Notes under the pieces: generated by a model
Databases searched by the model: none
What the model saw: only the letters and a program-made list of their open reading frames with translations
What the model was told of the DNA's origin: nothing
Program-made: the position numbers and the translations under genes
Source: CAIKNB01 sp964415965
GTDB taxonomy: Bacteria > Patescibacteriota > Patescibacteriia > 2-12-FULL-60-25
DNA: 64,000 bases
Direction: 5' to 3'
Assembly (NCBI GenBank): GCA_964415965.1
Contig: CAYQCK010000003.1
Location: 62,001-126,000 of the forward strand
Part shown: piece by piece, positions 34,754 through 44,225 of the stretch
Position numbering within the stretch: position 1 is the stretch's first letter
Layout of the letters: each line of letters begins with the position of its first letter

Positions 34754-36831
34754 TTTTTGCTGGCCGCGACGCTCGCTTTGATCTTCAGCATGCCTTTGTA
34801 GTCGATGCTCAAACCGCCGCCGATCTTGGGCTTGTCATCATCATCCTTGCTGGCATCGAAGGCGATGGTGGCCACGGCTTTGTCCTGGGTGAACGAACCG
34901 CTCAAGACGCCCTGGTCGTAGGTGATGGGCACCTCGCTCGTCTTGTCGCCGTTCTTTATGGTCAGGGTGCCGCCCGTCTCGCCGCTCGCCTTGAGGTTGA
35001 ACTCCATGGGCGATTGTTTGCCCTTAAGCTTCTCGAAATCGATGTCCAGGTCGCAGCCTTCATCCTCTTTCTTGCCGCTCGCCTTCTGTTCCTCCTGGGC
35101 TTTCTTGAGCTCGTCCGAGACGATGACGTCGGTGATGGTCATCTGCCCGGACCAGGCGCCTTCCAGCTCCTTGAGCGTCGGGTAGAGCGAGACATTGAAC
35201 CGGTCCTTGAGGAACTTGGCGTAATCCTTCTTGCCGTTCGGACCCGAGAAGTAGATGCGCACGCCCTGCACCAGGTCGTCGACCGACACGGCCTTCTCGG
35301 CGACGAGGCCGGCCTTGTCCGTCAGGTCGAACCGGTTGATGTCCTTCATCATCTTGTCGATGAAATGCCCGACGACATCGAGCTTGGTCTCGTGGTCGAA
35401 ACCCTTATCCAAACCGATCGGGCCGGTCGCGGAATCGAAGATGCCGCCGGCTTTGAGTCCGTCCATTATCCGGATAAGCTTCTTTTCCTGCTCGGCCAAT
35501 TCGTTCTCGCGCTCGAGCCGCGTCGCGAACTGTTTACGGTACTGCTCCTTGAGCTGGTTGCGCAGGGCGTCGGCCTGCGCCTCGCTCAGCGGCTCCATCC
35601 CGGAATCCCGGCGCACCGCGTTGGCCTGCCGGATAGCCTCGAGCTCGATCTGGCGGCGGATGCCGCGCATCTGGTCCCAGACCGCGTCGAAGTCCTTGGC
35701 GTCGTTGTTGTAGCCGTAGAAATATCCGCTCGAACCGTCGCGGTAGGCCTTGAACGCCGCCTCGACCTCTGAGTTCTTCCAGGTCCTGATCTCGTAGTTC
35801 GTGATGGCGACCGCCGCCTTGCCGGCCACGCCCAGGATGAACTGGTTCGTGATGAAGTCGCCGATCTCCTTGGCCGCATCCTTATACTCGCCCTCGACCG
35901 CGTTGCCCGCCGCCTTGCTGATGGCCGCGGTCGCGCCCGTGACCTTGAGCGCCTTGAGCGCGTTCTTGATGAGGGGCGCCGGCACCTGCCCGACGATCTT
36001 CTTGCCGATGAGCGTCTTGAGCTTATCGTCGAAGACCTGGTTGTTCGTCTTGTAGTAGCCCTCCATCGCCTTGTATTCCGGATCGTCCAGCATCGACCTT
36101 AGCACCTGGTTCTTGGTTTCCGTGTCGTTGATGCCGAGCTTTTCCATGCTCAGGTCCAAGGCCTGGGCGCTGTAGGCGTCGTGCGGCTTGGCGATATCCT
36201 TATTGAGGCCGTCCTGCAGGGCCTTGGCCTTGATCCAATCATTCGTGATCTTGTCGTCGCCTTTGAGCTTGGTCGGGGCCAGAAGGCTGAAATGGTACAA
36301 CCCCAAGGTCATGACCCCGGACGTCACGTCCACGTTGTCCGGTTTGAGGTAATCCCACTCCTGGCCGTTGTAGTAGGCCACACGGAGTCGGGCGATGTCA
36401 TCGGCCGAAGTCGTGCCGGCCGGAATCTTGAACGCGACCGTCGCCTTATCCTCGAGCCGCACCGGCTTTCCGGTGGCCGCGATCTCGATGGGCGCTCCCA
36501 CCATCTCGGCCGTATCCTTGTCGTAGGCCGGGATTTTCTCCGGCGTCACCAGTTCGACCTTGGTCGACGTGCTAAAGCTGCCTTTGGCCACGGTGACCGA
36601 AGCGCCGTCCTTTTCGGTCCGGCCGAGCAGGACGTCAGCCTGGCCGGTTTCGCCTTCCAAAGGTTGGGCGATGGGGCGCTCATCGATCGCGAGCAGATCG
36701 CTCTCAAGATTCGGCTTGGCCGCCGGACTCGGGACCGGTTTTTGGCCGCCACGCGGCATTAAAAAATAAACCGCCCCGGCTATCAGGCACAGCCCGACGG
36801 CCCCGGCGACGGCGATAAGGGGTTTCTTCAT
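34750..36831 (-). CDS. Large membrane-anchored extracytoplasmic protein
   Basis: 693 residues. An uncleaved N-terminal signal anchor (about 5-25) has no proper lipobox. Residues 60-185 contain a beta domain resembling ZU5-like or bacterial surface modules (ASVTVAKGSF, VAFKIPAGT, VAYYNGQEWDYL). The middle (200-560) is a helical domain, and the last 130 residues are beta-rich (LTIKNGDKTSEVPITYDQGVLSG). No catalytic motif. The start lies about 14 bases past a TAAAAT box, near-leaderless. It heads the run to lgt and ftsK. Confidence 0.8.
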   Translation of the reverse strand: MKKPLIAVAGAVGLCLIAGAVYFLMPRGGQKPVPSPAAKPNLESDLLAIDERPIAQPLEGETGQADVLLGRTEKDGASVTVAKGSFSTSTKVELVTPEKIPAYDKDTAEMVGAPIEIAATGKPVRLEDKATVAFKIPAGTTSADDIARLRVAYYNGQEWDYLKPDNVDVTSGVMTLGLYHFSLLAPTKLKGDDKITNDWIKAKALQDGLNKDIAKPHDAYSAQALDLSMEKLGINDTETKNQVLRSMLDDPEYKAMEGYYKTNNQVFDDKLKTLIGKKIVGQVPAPLIKNALKALKVTGATAAISKAAGNAVEGEYKDAAKEIGDFITNQFILGVAGKAAVAITNYEIRTWKNSEVEAAFKAYRDGSSGYFYGYNNDAKDFDAVWDQMRGIRRQIELEAIRQANAVRRDSGMEPLSEAQADALRNQLKEQYRKQFATRLERENELAEQEKKLIRIMDGLKAGGIFDSATGPIGLDKGFDHETKLDVVGHFIDKMMKDINRFDLTDKAGLVAEKAVSVDDLVQGVRIYFSGPNGKKDYAKFLKDRFNVSLYPTLKELEGAWSGQMTITDVIVSDELKKAQEEQKASGKKEDEGCDLDIDFEKLKGKQSPMEFNLKASGETGGTLTIKNGDKTSEVPITYDQGVLSGSFTQDKAVATIAFDASKDDDDKPKIGGGLSIDYKGMLKIKASVAASKK

Positions 36832-36873
36832 AGTTTTCGGCGGGATTTTAGCATGTCGGTTTCAGGCACGGAA

Positions 36874-36893
36874 AGACGGGCCGCGGCCCGTCT
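36874..36893 (-). terminator. Terminator after recA
   Basis: A perfect 20-bp palindrome beginning AGACGGGCC, followed on the minus strand by TTTCC. Confidence 0.65.
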
Positions 36894-36916
36894 CGGGAAC
36901 ATGTCTTGATCGGCGG

Positions 36917-38008
36917 CTATTCCTCCAGCGGAGGCAATTCTTCGCCTTCTTCGGCCGGCGCCGGCGGCAAGCGCGACGAGCTGCCGTTCTCGGCCAGTTC
37001 GCGTTCGCGCCACAGGGCGATGACCTTATCGCGGATTTCCTTGTGCAGCTGGGGACGCTCGCGCAACCCCATCTTGGCGTTCTCGCGGCCGATGCCCAGC
37101 TTCTCGGCGCCGTAGGCGTACGAGTTGCCCGACTTCTTGATGACTTCGTATTCGGTCCCCAGGTCGAGCAGGTCGCCGACCAGCGAGATGCCTTCGTTGT
37201 ACATGATGTCGAATTCGCAGGTGCGGAACGGAGCCGCCACCTTGTTCTTCACGATCTTGCACTTGACCCGGTTGCCCAGGATCTTCTCGCCCAGCTTGAT
37301 CTGGGCCGAGCGCCGGACCTCGACGCGCAGCGAGGAATAGAACTTGAGGGCCACGCCGCCGGTCGTCGTTTCCGGGTTGCCGAACACGACCCCGATCTTT
37401 TGACGCAGCTGATTGATGAAGATGACTACCGTCTTGGTCTTGGACACGATGCTCGTGAGTTTACGCAGCGCCTGGCTCATGAGCCGGGCCTGGAGCCCCA
37501 TGTGCGACTCGCCCATCTCGCCCTCGATTTCGGCCTTCGGCGTCAGGGCAGCCACGGAATCGACCACGACGACATCGACCGCGTTGGAACGGACAAGCGT
37601 CTCGACGATATCCAACGCCTGCTCCCCCGTATCCGGTTGCGAGATGAGGAGCTCGTCGACGTTCACCCCGATCTTCCGGGCGTAATCCGGATCCAGGGCG
37701 TGTTCCGCATCCACGAAAGCCGCGATGCCGCCCATCTTCTGCACCTCGGCGATGATATGCTGGGCCAGGGTCGTCTTGCCCGAGGCTTCCGGACCGAAGA
37801 CTTCGATGATGCGGCCGCGCGGAACCCCCAGGACGCCCAATGCCAAATCGAGCGACAGGCAGCCAGTAGGCACGGCGTCCACGGCCATCTTCTTGGCCTC
37901 GCCGAGCCGCATGATGCTCCCCTCGCCGAAGCGTTCCTTGATCTGGTCGATAGCTTCTTGCGCCGCTAAACGGCGTTCGTCGCGCTCATCAGTTGGTTTT
38001 TTCGCCAT
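36917..38008 (-). CDS. recA: Recombinase RecA
   Basis: 363 residues, normal length. RecA polymerises on single-stranded DNA, drives strand exchange and triggers LexA self-cleavage. Walker A is GPEASGKTT, Walker B VVVVDSVAAL, and the L2 loop region FINQLRQKIGVVFGNPETTTGG is intact. The C-terminus is acidic, as usual. Upstream is a direct-repeat operator shared with lexA. Monocistronic by the palindromic terminator that follows. Confidence 0.99.
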   Translation of the reverse strand: MAKKPTDERDERRLAAQEAIDQIKERFGEGSIMRLGEAKKMAVDAVPTGCLSLDLALGVLGVPRGRIIEVFGPEASGKTTLAQHIIAEVQKMGGIAAFVDAEHALDPDYARKIGVNVDELLISQPDTGEQALDIVETLVRSNAVDVVVVDSVAALTPKAEIEGEMGESHMGLQARLMSQALRKLTSIVSKTKTVVIFINQLRQKIGVVFGNPETTTGGVALKFYSSLRVEVRRSAQIKLGEKILGNRVKCKIVKNKVAAPFRTCEFDIMYNEGISLVGDLLDLGTEYEVIKKSGNSYAYGAEKLGIGRENAKMGLRERPQLHKEIRDKVIALWRERELAENGSSSRLPPAPAEEGEELPPLEE

Positions 38009-38038
38009 AGTGTTTTGGAACTTGCGTTTCTTTAAGGT

Positions 38039-38053
38039 GTTCTAATTTTGTTC
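38039..38053. promoter_or_regulatory. SOS operator of recA (direct repeat)
   Basis: GTTC-TAATTTT-GTTC (plus strand). The minus-strand reading GAAC-N7-GAAC matches the lexA operator at 57554-57568. The GTTC-N7-GTTC form is the one known for LexA of Alphaproteobacteria. Confidence 0.75.
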
Positions 38054-38117
38054 TACTCTCTCATATCCCACCTTACCATGCAAGAATCCGGATGTGGATA
38101 AAATAAATCAAGAGTAA

Positions 38118-38146
38118 CGACCCCGAGCCAATGGCGCTCGGGGTCG
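38118..38146 (-). terminator. Terminator of the M23-type lipoprotein gene
   Basis: CGACCCCGAG/CTCGGGGTCG around a 9-base loop, followed on the minus strand by a T-rich stretch. Confidence 0.75.
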
Positions 38147-38172
38147 AAGTTTATGAAAGCCAGCCTATTGGG

Positions 38173-40401
38173 TCACGGCACGGTCTCGATCCGGCCGTTG
38201 TAGTACGGCGGACCGTATTGGTTGGGCACCAGGACAAAAGCCAGGCCGCCTCCGGGCCCGGAAACCGTCAGGCTCCCGACCGTGGACCCGCATCCGCCGT
38301 TCCAGCACGACTGGTCGCCCCAGAACTGCCCATTTGGCAAATCTATCTGGAACTCGAGCGGCGAACTTCCGGATTCGACGGTGAATTGACACTCGAGCTT
38401 GCCGTCGCCGGGAACCGCATCGGCGCAATCCGTGACCTGGCCCCAGGCCCGGACCGACTTGTCGGGCCGCTGCCACCAAGCGTTGAGCTTAATGGCACCG
38501 GGTGTGGCCGGACCGGTGTAGGCGAAACGGAGCATGGTCATCCCGTCCGGCGCCGGCTGGTCGGCGTCCGTCGTCCCGGCATCTGGCTTGGCCTGGCAAG
38601 CCGCGTCGTCCGCGCAAGCCGGATCGGCGCAATCGATGAATCCGTTGCAGTCGTCGTCGATGGTGTTGGCGCAACCCTCGGCGAACGGCCGGCAAGCTCC
38701 CCATGAACAGTCCGGCGCGTCACAGCGCTGTTGGCCGACCGTACCGCATTCCGAGACGCAGACCGGTCCGTCGAGCGCGCCCAGCCGGCAGAGGAAAATC
38801 TCGTCGACGGCTCCGTTGCCGTCATCGTCAAGGCCGTTACAGGCCTCGGCCGGCTGATTGCCCGAACCCGCTTGGCCCTGTCCGGCATCGGCGTCCGCGG
38901 CCGGTTCACCATCGTCGTCCTCGCCCGGATAATCCTCCGGGTCGGCGCCGCCGCCGCAATCCCCGTCCGAAGGGCAGGGCGCAGGCAGAGCGCAGTCGAA
39001 GATGGAATCCCAATCCACGACTCCGGATTCGCGCGGCCCAGCCACGGCGTCGAGCACGTCGGCCGGGATGGCGACAACGCGTTCCCAGGCGTAACCGAGC
39101 TTCTCGAACACCTCGCCGCTCGCGATGGGCCGCCGCGTCTGCCACGGCGTGACGATGCAGACTTCGCTCGCCTCGACCGCCTTGACCAGGCTCCCCGGCC
39201 GCAACCGGCGGAAGCCCTGTGCCGCATACTTCGTCTCGGCCTGCTGGATCTTGGCCGCGTCCTTGGTCAGCTCGCTGAAATTGTAGCCCCAGGAGAACAA
39301 GGCCTCCTGGCGGATGGCGTCGAACCGCTGGAGCTTGGCGTCGTAGGCCATGACCACGGTCGACGAACCCGGGCGTTGGTAGAGCGTCACCGGGCCCGCC
39401 GAGGCGACATCGCCGCTGCGGGCATAGCATGCCAGCTCATCATCCGAGGCGCGGACCGCGCGCGATACGTCATATCGGTCTGACTGCATCACGGCCTCCG
39501 GGAGGCTGGCGAGTTCGGCTTCGCCGGAAACCAGCCAGTGGCCGCCCTGGGAATCCTCGAGGAGCGAACCCGGCGGATGGTGGCGCACGCCCACGTCCGG
39601 CGTGAGCGCCGGATCGCCGAGCGCCTTCAGCGTCAGCACCGGATCGCTCCATTCCGGATGGACGAGCTTGCCGGTCTGCGCATCCTTGGTGAACTCGCTC
39701 CGCGCCGCGTAGCCGCGCACCCATTTGTAGACGCCGCTGCGCGTGTAGCTCGCGGCCTGGTAGCGGCCCTGCCGGATGCCCCAGTGCAGATGATGCCAGT
39801 CCACGCTCTTGTCCGCGCCGTACCAGTAGTGACCGACGCGCCCGAGGTATTGGCCGCGGCGGACCAACGTCCCCCGCTTGGGGTTGCCGATCCGGGCGCT
39901 CGGGTCGTACGCTTGGCCGCTTTCGCATCTCACGTGGCCGAGGAGCGTCGTGAAGGCCTGGCCGTTCTGCAGCTCGTGTTCCAGCACGATGACGCAGCCG
40001 TAATAGTCCGGGTTGTAACGGCTCGTGGAGCCGTAACCCTTCAGCGTGATGTCGGTCGTGACGCGCACGATGCCGTCGGCCGGCGCCAGGACCAAAGTGC
40101 CGAAGGGCGTCTTGCCGACCTGCGTGTCGCGGGCCAGGTGGTAGCCGTAGGCCAGGCAGTTGCCATCGGCGTCTCGGGCCATGCAGATGAGCGTGTTCAT
40201 GCTCCCGAAACCGAACCCGAGATCCGAGGCGTTCAGGCCTTGGAGCGGGAACTGGTAAGTGAAGGCATACGGGATGCCGGTCGCCGGGTCGGTCTGGATG
40301 CCCTGCTGGGCATTCTCCGATATTTCGCCCCTGTCCCCCGCCTGACCGCAGGCCGCCAAGCACACCGAACCAACCGCCAGAAAGAATCGCGTCAGTCTCA
40401 T
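38173..40401 (-). CDS. Lipoprotein with M23-like peptidase and MopE-type metal-binding repeats
   Basis: 742 residues. Lipoprotein signal with lipobox LAAC (Cys18). An M23/LytM-like domain follows: HLARD near residue 88 gives HxxxD, and HHLHWG near 205 gives HxH, the zinc ligands of peptidoglycan endopeptidases. From about 515 there are two Asp/Asn-rich, Cys-flanked calcium-loop repeats (NGLDDDGNGAVDE and TIDDDCNGFIDCADPAC) like the MopE/'putative metal-binding' motif of Myxococcota proteins, then a C-terminal beta domain. Shine-Dalgarno GAGGTGA. It probably acts on cell walls, its own or another cell's. Confidence 0.8.
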   Translation of the reverse strand: MRLTRFFLAVGSVCLAACGQAGDRGEISENAQQGIQTDPATGIPYAFTYQFPLQGLNASDLGFGFGSMNTLICMARDADGNCLAYGYHLARDTQVGKTPFGTLVLAPADGIVRVTTDITLKGYGSTSRYNPDYYGCVIVLEHELQNGQAFTTLLGHVRCESGQAYDPSARIGNPKRGTLVRRGQYLGRVGHYWYGADKSVDWHHLHWGIRQGRYQAASYTRSGVYKWVRGYAARSEFTKDAQTGKLVHPEWSDPVLTLKALGDPALTPDVGVRHHPPGSLLEDSQGGHWLVSGEAELASLPEAVMQSDRYDVSRAVRASDDELACYARSGDVASAGPVTLYQRPGSSTVVMAYDAKLQRFDAIRQEALFSWGYNFSELTKDAAKIQQAETKYAAQGFRRLRPGSLVKAVEASEVCIVTPWQTRRPIASGEVFEKLGYAWERVVAIPADVLDAVAGPRESGVVDWDSIFDCALPAPCPSDGDCGGGADPEDYPGEDDDGEPAADADAGQGQAGSGNQPAEACNGLDDDGNGAVDEIFLCRLGALDGPVCVSECGTVGQQRCDAPDCSWGACRPFAEGCANTIDDDCNGFIDCADPACADDAACQAKPDAGTTDADQPAPDGMTMLRFAYTGPATPGAIKLNAWWQRPDKSVRAWGQVTDCADAVPGDGKLECQFTVESGSSPLEFQIDLPNGQFWGDQSCWNGGCGSTVGSLTVSGPGGGLAFVLVPNQYGPPYYNGRIETVP

Positions 40402-40495
40402 GGCCGATCACCTCTTATGTTGTGTGCCCTCGTTTTGAAGGTGCACCGTTTCCCAACTTCCGCCCGCTATGCATCCCGGGCGCAAACAGGAACGG

Positions 40496-41137
40496 CTAGG
40501 GCACGTCCACGGTCCGGACGTACATCTCGATTTCGGGATGGAGTTTCTCGGGCCAGTTCGCGGCGTTCGGGTCCTGCAGGATGAGCACGCTCGTGGAGCC
40601 GACCAGGAGCAAGGCGGTGCCGCCGGCCAAACCACCCATCGGGATGAGGTAGGCCGTCTTGCCGGCCACGGTCGTTTTGGCAACGTCTTTTGATTTCAAA
40701 GCCTCCTCCAGCATCTTCTTGTCAGCGATGCGCGATTCCTCGATGACCAGGCCGACGCCCTTGTCGGCGACGAGCCGCACGACCGACTCGCGGTCCGGCG
40801 CCGTGCCGGCGACGTAGCTCATGCTCAACATCTTTTGGTCCTGCTGTCCGACAAACGTCCAGTTGGGCCCGAGCCCGCGCAGCACGTCGCTGCCGACGAA
40901 CGCGGCGCTGGTCGGTTGCGGCAGGGCGAGCGGCTCATCGGCCGCATCCCCTTCGGCCGGCGAATTCTCCTGAAGATCCGCCTCCTGGAGGAGCCGACTC
41001 TGCTCTTCGGTCGAATACGGTTTGGCAATCGGTTTGCCCAAGCCCGGTATGTAGCGGTAGGCGACAAAAGTCAGCATGAGCACGCCCGCGCAGACGGCGA
41101 GGACTGTCTTGAAATCGTTGAACTTGATGGTCTTCAT
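40496..41137 (-). CDS. Single-pass membrane protein
   Basis: 213 residues, unrecognised. One transmembrane helix at about 11-30, then an extracytoplasmic part with an acidic linker (about 45-75) and a mixed domain (about 80-210) ending VRTVDVP. No catalytic motif. Upstream TTCGCC-N17-TATCAT is a possible promoter, leaving only nine bases before the ATG, so near-leaderless. It precedes the M23-type lipoprotein on the same strand, 94 bases away. Confidence 0.75.
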   Translation of the reverse strand: MKTIKFNDFKTVLAVCAGVLMLTFVAYRYIPGLGKPIAKPYSTEEQSRLLQEADLQENSPAEGDAADEPLALPQPTSAAFVGSDVLRGLGPNWTFVGQQDQKMLSMSYVAGTAPDRESVVRLVADKGVGLVIEESRIADKKMLEEALKSKDVAKTTVAGKTAYLIPMGGLAGGTALLLVGSTSVLILQDPNAANWPEKLHPEIEMYVRTVDVP

Positions 41138-41185
41138 AGGGAATTAATGATACCTGATGCGCCGCCTGAGGCGAATATCCCGCGA

Positions 41186-41527
41186 CAGGACATCGGACAA
41201 GGTTGGAAGCGGTCTGCATTCGCGCCGAGACGGGTTTGGCTTGGGACCTAAGTCCGGCCTGCCGTCTGCACCGGCGGCTGGCTTGCGCCGCGGTTGTCGA
41301 GACCGTCCGTGAGGCGCCGCTGGGGCGCGCGTCCGGCATACGTAGCTCTCTCCTCTGGTTCCGAGACCGGCTTCCCCGACATTGCCTGCGCCGACCCAGT
41401 TGCCGTACCAGGACGGGGCGCGCACCAGGGCCGCTTGGTTATCTCTCCCTGGCCGCGCCCGGCAACTCCGGCCTCGGACCGCTTCCAACCTCTCCGTTTG
41501 TCTAGGTGCAGGATCTTGGCGATCCAT
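41186..41527 (-). ncRNA. Large structured RNA candidate
   Basis: Between comEC and the one-helix gene there is no reading frame but strong structure. AGGTTGGAAGCGGTC (41200-41214) and its exact complement (41477-41491) enclose about 260 bases, and flanking CGGA/TCCG extend the stem. Inside, on the minus strand, GGGCGCG plus CCAGGG pair with CCCTGG plus CGCGCCC within an outer GTTGCC/GGCAAC helix. A promoter precedes it. RNase P RNA, SRP RNA and tmRNA signature motifs are absent. Class unknown. Confidence 0.5.
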
Positions 41528-41533
41528 GCTTAC

Positions 41534-41563
41534 ACGCTAGCCCGCGCCGGTCGGCCGGGTCAA
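41534..41563 (-). promoter_or_regulatory. Promoter of the structured RNA candidate
   Basis: Minus strand: TTGACC (41563-41558), 18 bases, TAGCGT (41539-41534). Confidence 0.6.
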
Positions 41564-41610
41564 AGATTCTGTCTGTCGGCGCCGACAAACAGAACCACCG
41601 ACGGGAAACC

Positions 41611-43173
41611 TCATCTTGGAATCAGGTTGAAACGGCTGAAATCGCTGTCGGCCGAGTCCGACAGATACGCTTCACCGACAGCGGTATCCACAGCCTGGTT
41701 TTGGGCTTCCGGCTTCTCCGCCAGCGTCTTCCACCAAAACCCAAGCCACAAATAGCTCGCGACGAGCATCAACCATTCCATCTTCGGCACCTGCCAATCC
41801 AACCACGGAACCAAGCGGCTTGCCCGGCTGATGAGGATGATGAGATGGGTCAAACCGTACGCCGGCAAGGACGCCAGCAGACCGCCTGGCCAGTCTCCCC
41901 AGACCGCCGTGACCGAACCCCACAGCATGGCCCACGGAACGAGCGGCAACGCCAAGGCGTTGGTCATGAGTCCGGCCAGGCTCATCCGGCCGAAAGCCCA
42001 GGCCAGATACGGCGAGGTCATGAGCGTCGCCCCGAAGGTCGTGGCCATAGTCTCGCGCAAACCGAACGTTTCGGGCACGCGCTCGAACCATCTTGAGAAT
42101 ATCGGCGTCCAGGCCAATAGCCCCCACGTCGCGAGGAAGGACAGGGCGAAGCCGGGATCGAACGCGAGCAGCCACGGATTCGACAGGTTGAGGATGGCGG
42201 CCGCCATGAGCAGCAAGCGCCAAGTCCGGGCCATCCGGCCGACATGCCGCGCCAGGATGACGAGCCAACCCATGAAAGCCGCGCGCAAAACCGACGACGA
42301 AAAGCCCACGAACCCGACGAACGCCAGCAACGCGATGGTCACGAACCAGAACGCCTGCCGCCGCCTGAGGCCCATGCCCAAAGCCAGCGCCAAGCACATG
42401 CTGACCACGATGGTTACGTTCGAACCCGACACGGCCACGAGATGCATCAGCCCGGCGCGCTTGAAATCCTCGTTCAATTCATCCGAAAAATCCTGTTCGC
42501 CGTAAAGTATCCCGGCGACGAGCGCCGCCTCATCCGGCGGCAGCACCCGCTGGATGCGCCCGGTCAACGACTTCCGCCAACGCGCGAGCCAGGTCAAAGG
42601 ATTGAGCGATGACGGCGGCTCCAGCGTCCGCACCTCCGCTGCCGAACCGCACTCCGACCACACGCCCTTGCGGGCCAATGACTTGCGGCGCACGGCATTC
42701 GACGAGGATATCCCGGGGATCTTGGCCGTGCAGACGAAAGAGATTTTTGCTCCGACTTCAAGCCCGACGCCCGTCTTCATGGCTAACCTCTCCCCCGGCG
42801 ACCTGACCACGGCGCCATTCACGGTCTCGAGTCGGACGACATGCGTCGCCGTCTTGCCCTGACCGGATACGGACAGCACGCGGCCGACGAAAGCCGCCGA
42901 TGTATTCATCCAAAACAACTGCTTCGTCTCGGGGATGGTCGCATCGAAACGCCATATCCCGAACGCAAGACATGAACCCGCCACAAAGATGAGCCGCGCG
43001 ACGCGGCGCTTAGAGGAATAGGCGATCAAAAAACCCACGGCCGCCGATAGAGCGAACGGCCAAGCCGCGAAACGGACGAACGGCGCCAAGCCGTGGAGCG
43101 CGACGCCTGCCAAAAAAGCCGCCATGCCCAAACCCAGGCTGCCCAACCTGTCCGGCAGACTCCGCCACCGCAT
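41611..43173 (-). CDS. comEC: ComEC/Rec2-type DNA uptake channel
   Basis: 520 residues. N-terminal helices and an OB-like DUF4131 domain (about 85-190) are followed by the competence domain with ILYGEQDFSDELNEDFKRAGLMHLVAVSG-type signature and about eight membrane helices. The C-terminal metallo-beta-lactamase domain of full ComEC proteins is missing, as often in CPR genomes. It carries single-stranded DNA across the membrane. The -10 box ends six bases before the ATG, so leaderless. Confidence 0.9.
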   Translation of the reverse strand: MRWRSLPDRLGSLGLGMAAFLAGVALHGLAPFVRFAAWPFALSAAVGFLIAYSSKRRVARLIFVAGSCLAFGIWRFDATIPETKQLFWMNTSAAFVGRVLSVSGQGKTATHVVRLETVNGAVVRSPGERLAMKTGVGLEVGAKISFVCTAKIPGISSSNAVRRKSLARKGVWSECGSAAEVRTLEPPSSLNPLTWLARWRKSLTGRIQRVLPPDEAALVAGILYGEQDFSDELNEDFKRAGLMHLVAVSGSNVTIVVSMCLALALGMGLRRRQAFWFVTIALLAFVGFVGFSSSVLRAAFMGWLVILARHVGRMARTWRLLLMAAAILNLSNPWLLAFDPGFALSFLATWGLLAWTPIFSRWFERVPETFGLRETMATTFGATLMTSPYLAWAFGRMSLAGLMTNALALPLVPWAMLWGSVTAVWGDWPGGLLASLPAYGLTHLIILISRASRLVPWLDWQVPKMEWLMLVASYLWLGFWWKTLAEKPEAQNQAVDTAVGEAYLSDSADSDFSRFNLIPR

Positions 43174-43179
43174 ATCCCA

Positions 43180-43207
43180 GAGCTACCACATCCGAAACCG
43201 ACGTCCA
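43180..43207 (-). promoter_or_regulatory. comEC promoter
   Basis: Minus strand: TGGACG (43207-43202), 16 bases, TAGCTC (43185-43180). Confidence 0.5.
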
Positions 43208-43256
43208 GCCCATCCGGAACTGTGGACGCCCGGCGCCTCGGTCAGACCAAACCGAC

Positions 43257-44222
43257 CTACAAGAGGCTATTGAACAGATAACCGATAAACGTGATCCCGA
43301 TGCCGACAGTGGCGGCGAATATCAGGATAAGCTTAGGCTTCATCACTTTCTTCAGGATCATGAACTCCGGCAGCGATAAGGCGGTCACCGCCATCATGAA
43401 AGCCAATGTGGTCCCCATGGCCACGCCTTTCTGCGTCAATACGGATACGAGCGGGATTATGCCGGCCGCATTGGAATAAAGCGGGATGCCGACCAAGACA
43501 GCGAGCGGAACCGCGTACCATCTGCCGCTGCCGGCATGGTTAACCAAAAAATCAGCCGGCACGTACCCATGGATCCATGCCCCGACCCCGATACCGCTGA
43601 GGACATAAGGCCAAATTTTCCTGAGGACGTCGGACGTGTATCCCGCGGCATGCGACGCCCTTTGCCTTAAATTTGGCTTGGGCGAATCGACACCGGACTT
43701 GGCCTGATGCCGGAACACGAAAGGCTCGACCAGGTTCTCGACCTTCATCCGGCCGATGGCGACGCCCGCCCCGACCGCGATCGCCAAACCGCTGACGACG
43801 TAGATAAACGCCACCTTCCAGCCGAACATGCCGAACAGCATGGCTAACGCGACTTCGTTGATCATGGGCGAAGCCACGAGGAACGAAAACGTGACGCCCA
43901 GCGGGACGCCGGCTTGGACAAAACCCAAAAACAACGGGACGGCCGAACATGAGCAGAATGGCGTGACGATGCCCAAGAGCCCAGCCGAAATATGCCCGAC
44001 ATACGGGTTTTTGCGCGCCAAGGCAAAGCGGATCCTCTCGGGCGGCAGATAGGAACGGATCACGGAGACGATGAAGATGATGGCAGTGAGGAGAATGAGG
44101 ATTTTCACCGAATCGTAAATGAAAAATACCGAAGCTTCAGCCAAGGGCGTTCGGCTCGGCAATCCGACAACGCTTAAGATGAACCACTCCGCCAAGCGAT
44201 GCAGTGGCCAAAATATGTCCAT
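43257..44222 (-). CDS. ArsP/DUF318-type permease
   Basis: 321 residues, about eight membrane helices in two related halves. The first half has the family signature TPFCSCSAVPLFLGF (near 85-100) with its cysteine pair, and both halves have a SPMINEVA or YSNAAGIIPL loop. Members export trivalent organoarsenicals or are linked to metal stress. It starts three bases after the thioredoxin-like gene, in a three-gene operon led by an ArsR regulator. Confidence 0.88.
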   Translation of the reverse strand: MDIFWPLHRLAEWFILSVVGLPSRTPLAEASVFFIYDSVKILILLTAIIFIVSVIRSYLPPERIRFALARKNPYVGHISAGLLGIVTPFCSCSAVPLFLGFVQAGVPLGVTFSFLVASPMINEVALAMLFGMFGWKVAFIYVVSGLAIAVGAGVAIGRMKVENLVEPFVFRHQAKSGVDSPKPNLRQRASHAAGYTSDVLRKIWPYVLSGIGVGAWIHGYVPADFLVNHAGSGRWYAVPLAVLVGIPLYSNAAGIIPLVSVLTQKGVAMGTTLAFMMAVTALSLPEFMILKKVMKPKLILIFAATVGIGITFIGYLFNSLL

Positions 44223-44225
44223 AAC

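Noticed and set aside
41186..41527. RNase P RNA
   Set aside because: Size and P1-like stem fit, but the conserved P4 sequences (GAGGAAAGTCC-like and the 3' partner) are absent.
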